From: Thysanoteuthis rhombus
Lineage: Eukaryota > Mollusca > Cephalopoda > Oegopsida > Thysanoteuthidae
Assembly (NCBI GenBank): GCA_963457665.1
Contig: OY735215.1
Span: 27,565,097 to 27,629,096 of the forward strand
DNA: 64,000 bases
Direction: 5' to 3'
Under the pieces are notes generated by a model that had not been told where the DNA came from, searched no databases, and worked only from the letters and a program-made list of their open reading frames with translations. This document shows, one piece after another, positions 55,468 to 64,000 of this stretch (positions are counted from its first letter, which is position 1; every line of letters begins with the position of its first letter). The position numbers were made by a program, and so were the translations under genes.

Positions 55468-55860
55468 CCCTTTTTTTTTAATTGCCTTATTATCTTTTTT
55501 TCTCGTATGTTTTCAGTCTTATTCATTATTTCCCCCCTTTTTTTTATATCCACCTTTCTTTACGCTTTTGCTTTCTATTTTCTCTTTCTTTCCCTTCTTT
55601 TTCTTTATTTCTTTCTTCTTAGCCACGTTTTCACCCTCTCCTTATCTAAGTCTATTCTAAACTAATTATCTTTCCGTTCTCTTTCTCTTTACACTGTTGT
55701 GTTTCGAGTGTCCCTCTCTCTTTTATTTGTTCCCTTTTTTTCCCTATCTCTTCATTTCTTTTTCTTCTCTTTGTTTTTCCTTCCTCTTCTCTTTTTATTC
55801 TTTTTTCATTCTCCTTTCTCTCTTTCATTCTCCTTTTCTTTTTACCCTATTTCTCTTTAG
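55468..55860. repeat. polypyrimidine tract
   Basis: The plus strand is mostly C and T for about 390 bp. Phe/Ser/Leu-rich frames here are artefacts. Confidence 0.85.
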
Positions 55861-55930
55861 AATCCGTCATCAAAATGTCACTGAAACTGTCAACATAGAT
55901 TCCTTCAGTTTTAAGCTGGTCTGGCTGGCT

Positions 55931-55983
55931 ATGTATGTATGTATGTATGTATGTATGTATGTATGTATGTATGTATGTATGTA
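55931..55983. repeat. (TATG)n microsatellite
   Basis: About 13 TATG units. It was probably seeded by the preceding GGCTGGCTATG. Confidence 0.97.
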
Positions 55984-56334
55984 TAACGCATACAGGCTGC
56001 ACCAACTGAGCTAGATAGCTGGAAATTTAAACATTTGCTCCTTATTATGTCTATCAAAACACATTTAATTTGGGGTTTTTTCGAAATTCCTCACAAGAAT
56101 ACCTAATGAGGGTTCAATTTACAATATAAGTTAATACTAAATTGGTCATAATATGGTGTCCAGTTGCATTCACGTTTGTTTTTTGAAAATTTAAACTTTT
56201 TGCGCTCAATGAAGAACGAGATAAGGAACATAGTCATATGTCACCTCTTTTTCCAAATTTTAATTGATAACCCCCAGTGCACCATGCTGCCAAAAGACGT
56301 TAGTCACGTGACAGTTTATATTGGATGACTGACC

Positions 56335-56835
56335 AGATCTGCTTTTTTTCTTCCTGTTTTCATTTTCTATTCACCCTTTCATACTTTTCATTAACCCACT
56401 CTCTCTTCTTTCTCCCCCCCTCACTTTTATGTTCCGTTTCCCTTTTCTTTCCCTTTCTATTTCTTTTTCTTCCTTTTCGTCACCTCTTTTCGTTTTGCTT
56501 CTCTTACCTTTTTTCTCTTATCGTTTTCTTTTTTAAAATCATCCTCTTTTTCCATGTTTTTCTTCCCCCTCTCTCTCTCTTTTACATCCCCTTTCGTTTC
56601 TCCCTTCTCTCTCTGTTCCTTATCTTTTATTTCTTCTTTTTCTTCCTGCTTTCTGCTTTTAAAGAGAATCCCTTTTCTCCTTTCTCTATATTCGTTTTTA
56701 TTACTACCAAATTCCATCTTTTTATTTTCAAATTCTTTTTAGTTTGCCTCTATTTCCCTCTTCTTTTTCTCCCCTTCTCTTTTTTAACATCCCTTTTCGT
56801 TTATTTCCAATTTTTTTTCTTTTTATTCATTTCTT
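56335..56835. repeat. polypyrimidine tract
   Basis: About 500 bp, plus strand mostly C and T. The 171-codon frame (56,325-56,840) is a low-complexity artefact. The palindrome GTCACGTGAC lies just upstream at 56,303-56,312. Confidence 0.85.
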
Positions 56836-56867
56836 GGTAGGTAATATGAATTGGTAAATAAAGAAGT

Positions 56868-56962
56868 TGCCTCCAACGAGATTTGAACTGGCATCCCTCA
56901 GCTTTTAGAGCTGGTTAGGCCAAGACTATGTTTTACTGATTAGGCAGAGAAAGCTAACCAAT
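56868..56962 (-). repeat. possible tRNA-derived SINE head
   Basis: The minus strand has GCCAGTTCAAATCTCGTTGG (good B box) and GTTAGCTTTCTCTGCCTAAT upstream as a weak A box, about 95 bp in all. A decayed tRNA copy is an alternative. Confidence 0.4.
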
Positions 56963-59145
56963 ATACTTCATTAAAATTTAGTCATGTACGTACTTTTTTC
57001 CTCGTCTGATTTTACCCCAGAGCATATTGTCTGTCTGTTACCTCTCGTAGTCTTACCAGTAAAGAACTGTCCAATTTAAGCAGGCTCCAAATGATAAGAA
57101 GTATAAGTTCAAATCTCTTCAGAGGACACTTCTTTATTTTTCGATTCATGATGCTTACTTAATGAACGAAGAATATAAAACGACCTGGACTTTACGATAA
57201 AATGCAAGAAAAGTGATATGGAAGAAAAAAACTTGTAACAAATCAATAATTATGACAATATTCGTATAATTTACGAAAATGCTGTTGTCCTTCATTGGTT
57301 ATCCTGAATGTAGAACGTGAGTTTTAATTCACGTTAAAAAAAAAGCACTTAATATCTTCTTAATTTTGTTGGGATTTGGAAAACTATGTTTAAATTGATT
57401 GACAAAAAAAGCTGATGAGAAAAGAAATTCTGCTCAAGAATTAACGGAAGTGATGTTCCCTTGATAGGGGTACGAAAGTTCACGGGTCGATACGTTATGA
57501 TGCAAAAAACAAAGAGAGTATTTTAGTCAGAATAATTCACGAAATATTGATGCTGCTTCATCGTATAACTCTAAACCATACGAAGAGGACTTGAAAAAAA
57601 ACAGTAAAGATCAGAATACTTTTTCATGGACAAATAACGATTCTTCATCCTATAGCCTTTTGCAAAACACCCTTTTTATATATATATGCTTACATAAAAA
57701 AACGTTAGGAAAGAATCAAAGAACGCAATTCATATAATTTCTTATTGAAGTATTTGAGAGTTGTTGTCCATTCAAGAATAAGATCTTCACTTGTCTTCTT
57801 AATTGACCAGTGCGTCATCTCTCACGGTCAGGAGAAGGAAAATGCTCTTAACCCTGAACCATTGTCCCTTTCGGTCGACGAGACACGAAACGATTGTAAT
57901 CTTTTCGTGAACAATAAATCAATAGAGTGATGTGGCGACAGCTTGTCAGGTAATCTTGTTGGCAACAGTTTTACGTGATTAAAGAAATGACTGATTGGAT
58001 TGGACAATGAATAGTCAAAGAAGAATAAATGTCAGAGATGACCAGTGTGGTCTTCGGCAGACACGGCATCAATTCACAATAACTCGCGAGAATTGGTCGG
58101 GACGCTAGCGTCGGGTCTGGCCCATAAGTAAAAGGAGGTTGAGGGCTGATCCGTGATGTCCACTCTACGTGTTCACGCCCGAATCAGGACTTCTGTTTCA
58201 ACCACTTCTTTCCCGAACATCACAATTGCAATCGTCGTCATTGTTACCAGTATTATTCGGAACGTAATCAACATAATCCTTACACTGTGATCATAAGCTT
58301 AATTGTGACCTTGTTCCCCTTGTTCAGAGAGAACAGAGATTGGAAAATATTATTGTCCCGATATAAATGTCGTTTTTTTTTCGCTTCGAATAATAATACG
58401 ATGGTAACAGATTCTGGTAGTTTTATATTCGTTTGGAAAACTGTACTTTGATATATGGAGACTTTTTTCTTCATCAGCTCTCACCTGCAAAAGGTCTGGG
58501 GAAATATCTATAAAACAAACATTTATGTCTGAACTGCCCAATATTTCAAGTTTGATTTAGGCCAATACATCGTAATTAACACAACCGTTTTCAGGGGAAG
58601 ATTATTATCTTGATGAAAAAAACACCATCCCTACAACCATCAACACATCGATTGATATTTATCTATTATTTATTCATCTCATAATTACACCGTCTTTTCT
58701 CTCTTTGATACCGTTATCATCACTATAAAACCATGAAACGCCAACAGACACTATCGGAGTTATCGCCCTTTTTTCGAAAGCGAACCTATATCGATACAGG
58801 AAAGCATTTTATTCTCTCCTATCCCGTTTCCATTTGGCGCGGTCAGATATTAAAGTCCGAAAGAAAAAGATATTTCCCCAGTCAGCGGTGATGCGATCTG
58901 CATTTATCCTCTGGCTAGAAGGTGTTTTATGACAGCGGGGTGGCCTCTGACATAAGCCGCTCCATCACGCCAATCGACCTTTTAGCCACTCAGGCGACTG
59001 CTCAGCATGCCCCCAAAACAACAGCGGCGGCAAAAACAACAACCGGCACTACCTCAATAACAAAACACAAACAGAAAGAGATTTAATATCATTCTTTTCC
59101 GAATTATTCATTGCCATGAGTGGGCAAAAGGTTTTGAAAAAGAAA
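56963..59145. other. unassigned sequence
   Basis: No gene recognised. 57,107-57,160 contains a family N-like B box. 58,020-58,200 and 58,880-59,040 are less AT-rich, and on the minus strand near 58,970-59,005 GCCTGAGTGGCTAAAAGG resembles an A box without a B box. Confidence 0.4.
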
Positions 59146-59149
59146 GAAT

Positions 59150-59150
59150 G

Positions 59151-59221
<71 letters not shown>

Positions 59222-59495
59222 AGAGTAATAGAAAGACAGAGAAAGAGAGACAGAGAAAAAAGTCAGAGAAAGAGAGAGAGAAAGGGAAGAAAAGTGACGG
59301 GCCCAATTTTTCAAGCGCACAATCATACAGAAAAAGAAAGAAAGAAGAATATGGAGAAAGAAAGGGAGGAAAATGTGGAGAAAAAAAAAGAAAGGAAGAA
59401 AGAAAGAAAGGAAAAAAGAAAGGAAAGAAGGGAGGAAAATGAAATAAATATTGTTTTGTGGACAACAGCGGGAAAGATAAATAAAAAAAAAAGTG
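59150..59495. repeat. (TA)n(GA)n and polypurine tract
   Basis: TA at 59,152-59,180, GA at 59,181-59,219, then purine-rich sequence with AGAAAGAAAGA and GGAAGAAAGA motifs to about 59,440. Confidence 0.9.
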
Positions 59496-59499
59496 ACTG

Positions 59500-60360
59500 A
59501 AAAAGCGTCCATCTTTTCTACAGCCAAAGTTTATCCCCTTCGCTGAGAACTCGTAATATCATTTTATTATAAGTTTCAACTGGAACATAATTGTTTCTTT
59601 TTATTACGACACGCTGGGGCAATACTCTCTTCGACTAGTCGAGCAATCAGTTCGAAAATCGGAAATGAAGTAACAGCTTCTGATCTGACTTGAACTCTCA
59701 TCAGAGTCATTGAGAGCCCTTGTATAATTCATAGATAAGGAACAACAATATTAACATGGCGTATTACTAGTAATAAAATAATTTTATCTATACAGTGAAC
59801 TATTGATATAAAAATTAAAGCTAGTTATAAAATAGTCTTATCTGCAAAGCAACAATACTAAATTGAATCTTTTTTTAAAATTCTAACATTTGACTTTTCC
59901 AAACCTTCGATGGCATTAATCATTTTGAAGAATAAAACAAAAAGAGAACAAACAAAGAGTCTGACTTTCATAAAAAGTGAAAATAGTAATTTGGATAACA
60001 TCTGTTATATTTTTCATATCATTAACTTTAAAAAATTGTAAGTTCTTGCAATAACAGACTTAGTCCTCACAAAAGAGAAAAAAATATTTATAACTTTTCT
60101 ACGTGTAGAAGCTGATCTCGTATTTTCAAGAAAAGATCAGTATTCCATATGAGAGCATCGAATTACCCGCTTAAGTGGAAATCCTTTTTCAAGTATAACA
60201 TATCAACGTCTGAATGATAACTATCCTGTATCAAAAAGTTAATATGATATCAAGTTCATACTAAAGTTTCCTCTGTCATAATGGAAAGGGAATCATAGGA
60301 ACCTTTTAAGTTTGCTTATGCAATCAGTCTGCCAGCAACACATCAACAAAGACTCTGATC
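59500..60360. other. unassigned AT-rich sequence
   Basis: No gene or family recognised. Confidence 0.4.
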
Positions 60361-60364
60361 CAAA

Positions 60365-61860
60365 CCGTTGTTCTAAACACTTCCACAAACTTTTCAGTGG
60401 CAATCTAACGATAATTATCAAATTCCATGGGGCACAGCTTGGTCAAGTTAGATAAAGCATCCACTCCTCAAACCTTTATTGAAACTGGCGACAGCAAAGA
60501 TACACGAAATATACAAGACTTATACATGTCAACCTGTTCAATCTGAAGCAACTTCAGAACCTGATTAGCACTACGGTTTAGTTGATCGGTGAACCTCTGT
60601 TCGCAGTGAAGCAGTTCATTACTCAATTAGAGGCGATCCTTCAGCAGGTAAGTTCCTTATTTACAAACGCCATAGAACTCATGGGCTTGGAAGGCAGCGT
60701 GATTAAAGAGACGGTCATACTCCATTACCCTACACCTCAGCAGGAGTATCAGCTGTCTTCTATCTCCATCGACCCGACAAAGCTGGAGCCAGTCCAAGAC
60801 TTCACTCACCTTGTCTATGTTATATCCTTTGACGGTCAAAGTGATTGACAATAGACTGACAGAGGCAAACGGCCTATAAACAGTAGGAATGTGACTCGAG
60901 CAAAAATAGACCCTGGAAGGACACAAAAATATGAGTGTACAATACCATCGTGCTGTTCACCCTTTTTATGGAGCCTAATCCTCAGTAATATACTAGTATC
61001 ATCCACGTCCCCTTGAAACCTTCACCTGCATTATACCCATTGTAGACACCAGCGACTTTATCGCAAACGTTGAAGTCCTCTGGATAGGTAGCACAGCACA
61101 CATTGAAGCAGCAAATGACTTTTCTGAGCTCTTTAAGAATGTAAGGTGAAAAATGAAAAACTTTTTTCGATTTTTATAATACCCCCCCTCCAAACTGATG
61201 CAAGATGAAATTGAACCAGATAAGTAGACCTAAAGTTGCCACATTTTTCTATCAATTTTTCTCTCTATTTTTCTCATTGTTCACTCATTCAGATGTGTTG
61301 TTTGACCATTACAATGTATACCATCTAACATCTACCAAAATAGTAAGCAAGAGTAAGGCTTTAATATTTCTAAATGAACATAAATTTGATTGGAATATTC
61401 CACTAAACCCCGAAACAGATAGATCTGAAAACAAAACATAACAAAACAAAATGGAAACTACCGTTCTCAAAAAACCCTTTTGTAAAGTGATTTGGTCCCT
61501 GGCTTGGGAAACAGGGGGTGCCACAGAAAAGATACAGGGACTTCTGAAAAAGGAGTCTCATCTGTTGTGGAATCTTCTTCCACCAATTGGTAAAAGCGAC
61601 TGCCGACAGGGAGACACTGAGACATTAGCTGTTCCAGGAAACCTCCTTATATGAAGCAAACCAGAGAGCTACATCACAAGAAAAGAAGCAACGCTGTAGA
61701 AATGGAGCCCCCTCTGATTACTAGACGTTCTCCAGTAACTGCTATGGTAAAAAAAACTAGCCTGTCCTATGAAGAGCACACTGGTCATCGACGGACGCGC
61801 AACAGGCATGGAACCGATCTCCTTGAAGCTGAGCCATGATGATAAGTACGTCGTTTACAA
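60365..61860 (+). pseudogene. second LINE type, decayed RT and C-terminal region
   Basis: Different non-LTR element from the RTE and 38-41 kb families. FNLKQLQN (about 60,535); LIGEPLFAVKQFITQLEA (60,580), equal to the FADDC active-site block with the two Asp lost; FTNAIELMGLEGSVIKETVI; SISIDPTKLEPVQDFTHL, equal to the block ending in FKYLGS; SFDGQSD; then NVEVLWIGSTAHIEA (about 61,060). About 240 bp that do not fit (61,200-61,440) interrupt it. GVPQKRYRDF-type residues (about 61,517), KATADRETLRH and LYEANQRATSQEKKQR (about 61,650) match its C-terminal region. The 3' end reads CATGATGATAAG at about 61,848. Frames change repeatedly. Confidence 0.68.
61200..61445. other. unassigned insertion within the LINE
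   Basis: This segment separates two LINE blocks. It contains TTTTCTCTCTATTTTTCTC and ACAAAACATAACAAAACAAA at its end. No target duplication or family resemblance was found. Confidence 0.4.
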
Positions 61861-62004
61861 ACCTTATAAAGAAAAAAAAGAAGCCAAGAAAAACGGGTTT
61901 CATGTAAACTGACAAAAGAACATCCACTGATCAACAGTAGCGTAGTTTTAATCGGGGGCTGAAGTTGTTTCAGATTGAACAGGTTGCTATTTTGTAAGAC
62001 TTCA

Positions 62005-62076
62005 TCTATCTATCTATCTCTCACCTATCTGTCTGTCTTTCTGTCTATCAATCTATCTGCTTGCCTATATGTATGA

Positions 62077-62125
<49 letters not shown>

Positions 62126-62508
62126 AATCTATCTATCTATTTGCTTATCCGTCTCTGTCTGTCTGTCTCTCTTTCTATCTATTCATCTATCTTTCACCTA
62201 TCTGTCTGTCTGTCTGTCTGTCAGTCTATCTATCTATCTGCTAGCCTATATGTGTGCCTATCTAGCTATTTGCTTATCTGTCTCTGTCTCATCTCTCTTT
62301 CCCCCCTCTCTCTCTCTATCTCTATCTCTATCAATCTATCTGTTTGGTCATGCCTCTGCCTATCTAGATATCTATCTGCCACCTGTCAACGCCGTGAAAA
62401 CAAAGCTACCTCCGGTTGCTAAACCTTCTCCAGCAGCTGCAGTGGAAAAAAAAACGCTGGTCATTTGCCTATTTGTCTGTTTGTCAGTCTATTCATCTGT
62501 TTGCCGAC

Positions 62509-62546
<38 letters not shown>

Positions 62547-62558
62547 CATTCTGTTAAA

Positions 62559-62623
<65 letters not shown>

Positions 62624-62625
62624 CC
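62005..62625. repeat. (TATC)n and (TCTG)n tetranucleotide arrays
   Basis: Perfect TATC at about 62,077-62,125, mixed TATC/TCTG to 62,345, then TATC at 62,511-62,546 and 62,560-62,622. About 90 bp near 62,375-62,465 is not repetitive. The 334-codon frame (62,061-63,065) is Ser/Ile/Tyr/Leu-rich and is an artefact. Confidence 0.95.
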
Positions 62626-63300
62626 CTTTCTCCTTTTCACCTTACTCTCCAGCAACCCATTTCTTTCTTTCCTTTATTTCCTTTTTACTTCTCTTTATTT
62701 CTTCTAACGTTTCCGTTCTTTCCACCCAATCCTCACTTCATTCTGTACTTCCAAATAATTCAACCTTTTTCTTTTTCTCTTTCACTCACTATCGCTTTAT
62801 CTCCTTCCTCACTGATTTACAACACGTTCAGATCCACTTCCTCTTTCAGCATTTAAGGAGCGTCACTTCTGGATTGTCACGTATTCATCTCTGTCCTTCT
62901 CACTCTTATCCTATGCTTTCTCTCTCTGCCCTTTCTATTTTCTCTCCACCTACAACGATTATCTCTTTTATCTCTCTTATCTGTGCAATCCAACTCAATC
63001 ACCTCTTTCACGACTTCTTCATTTTCATTCATTTATTTTCTTCTCTTTATAATTGTATTTTTTGATTCCCTGACTCTTTCCTACATTCTCTACTCACCCT
63101 TTTTCTCTTTCTTTTGATTCTTTTCTCTTTCAATCTCTGGATTTCTTTCCTCTCTTTCTTCCTTTCTCTATTCTCTTCCAGCTTTTCCTTCTACCTTTTT
63201 CTCTCTAATCCTTGATTTTTTTTCCGAAGGTGCTTCTTTCTCTTTCTTTCCTTCATTTCTTTCTTTACCTTTATTTTTCATTCCTTTTTTAAAATTTTCT
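62626..63300. repeat. polypyrimidine tract
   Basis: About 670 bp with the plus strand mostly C and T, the longest such tract here. No gene. Confidence 0.85.
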
Positions 63301-63317
63301 ATCTCTTACTTGTATAA

Positions 63318-63370
63318 GTGCGTGCGTGTGTGTATATATGTGTGTGTGTGTGTGTATGTGTGTGTGTTTT
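63318..63370. repeat. (TG)n microsatellite
   Basis: TG repeats with CG and TATATA interruptions. Confidence 0.93.
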
Positions 63371-63719
63371 GGTCATTTTTTATCTGCTGTAAAGTTTTAC
63401 TGAATGCCCAAGTCTGGTCAAAAGCTGATTTGTTTATTCTTCATGTAGTCAGAAATTTAATTGGCTTGTGATCGGTGTTATATTAATTCGTTCACCATCG
63501 ATGCAGGCTTGTCGGAGCCGCACAGCAGCTGGGCAGGGGGTGTCCGAGGTGGGGGAAAAAGATTATTGGTGAGGCTTGGGGGAGTGGTGGCGTTTGTGGG
63601 TTGGGGTAATTGTTCCAGCAGAAACCTAATCTCATCTATTGATCAAATGGCGGGAAATGGAAAATACCATAGACCATCGAGGGTGAAAGAGAAAGAGAAA
63701 GATAGAGACTGAGATAAAG

Positions 63720-63720
<1 letters not shown>
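63371..63720. other. unassigned, locally G-rich
   Basis: 63,520-63,610 is G-rich on the plus strand (GGGCAGGGGG, GGGGGAAAAA, GGGTTGGGG). An 83-codon frame has no domain. Otherwise nothing recognised. Confidence 0.4.

Positions 63721-63721
<1 letters not shown>

Positions 63722-63808
<87 letters not shown>
63722..63808. repeat. (TA)n microsatellite
   Basis: Perfect TA repeats, about 87 bp, followed by TG-rich sequence. Confidence 0.98.
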
Positions 63809-63811
<3 letters not shown>

Positions 63812-63948
63812 CGTGTGTGCGTGTGAGCACATTTTTATGTATGTGTTAGTGTGTGTATTTTGCGTGCGTGTTTCTACCAATAATAAGAAGAGAGATAAGG
63901 ACAGAGATAGAGAAGAGGAAAGGAATAGTTTGAGACATACAACGCTTG

Positions 63949-63950
<2 letters not shown>

Positions 63951-63985
<35 letters not shown>

Positions 63986-64000
63986 ATGTGTGTGTGTATG
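63951..64000. repeat. (TA)n(TG)n microsatellite, runs off the window
   Basis: TA then TG with TATG variants up to the last base. Confidence 0.95.

Noticed and set aside
56325..56840. 171-codon Phe/Leu/Ser frame resembling a membrane protein
   Set aside because: Hydrophobicity follows from CT-rich codons in a polypyrimidine tract.
62061..63065. 334-codon open frame, the longest in the window
   Set aside because: It is made of TATC repeats and a polypyrimidine tract, with Ser/Ile/Leu/Tyr composition and no domain.

Overview
This is about 64 kb of AT-rich animal nuclear DNA. I can support no intact protein-coding gene, rRNA, CRISPR array or functional tRNA in it. Long open frames are rare, and most open frames are microsatellites read as Ile-Tyr, Leu-Ser or Arg/Ser repeats. 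Everything I recognise is a broken mobile element, a short dispersed repeat or a simple-sequence tract. The mix of many (TA)n, (CA)n, (TATC)n and (GA)n tracts, several tRNA-derived SINE families, RTE-type and restriction-like-endonuclease LINE fragments, and mariner fossils suggests a lophotrochozoan, most likely a cephalopod (octopus-like). That assignment is inference. The window is best read as intergenic or deep intronic DNA.

Layout. 0-11.5 kb: a mariner fossil (0.6-1.1 kb), the 3' end of an RTE-like LINE (1.2-1.7), paired tRNA-derived SINEs (1.7-2.2 and 7.4-7.8), a 0.3 kb repeat called family D here (4.34-4.65), a hairpin, and a decayed but nearly complete reverse transcriptase gene (4.76-6.02). 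Two copies of a ~0.4 kb repeat (family J) and two more RTE tails follow. 11.5-25.9 kb: microsatellites, polypurine tracts, three further RTE tails, a fragment of a restriction-like-endonuclease LINE, a 131 bp foldback element, family L repeats, and a chimeric LINE locus at 21.4-22.3 kb. 26-36 kb: more family D repeats including a head-to-tail dimer and an inverted pair, two mariner fossils (29.4-30.0; 30.8-31.8), and a 343 bp element (family M) inserted into the second mariner with an 11 bp target duplication. 37.9-41.7 kb: a cluster of three same-strand, 5'-truncated LINE copies whose protein carries a zinc-knuckle and a PD-(D/E)XK-like endonuclease region. 42-50 kb: two CpG-richer islets, a 94 bp perfect palindrome (47,231-47,324), an RTE tail and dense microsatellites. 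50.4-51.4 kb: a mariner pseudogene with a SINE inside. 53.5 kb: the last family J copy. 55-64 kb: polypyrimidine and polypurine tracts, a second LINE type (60.37-61.86 kb) and (TATC)n arrays.

The elements do not form a pathway. They record insertion, nesting and decay. The items most worth checking are the reverse transcriptase pseudogene at 4.76-6.02 kb, the same-strand LINE cluster at 37.9-41.7 kb, the 94 bp palindrome, the foldback at 19.2 kb and the unnamed families D, J, L and M. I found no convincing new functional system. Family letters are labels used only here, and homologies come from memory of protein families without a database search.
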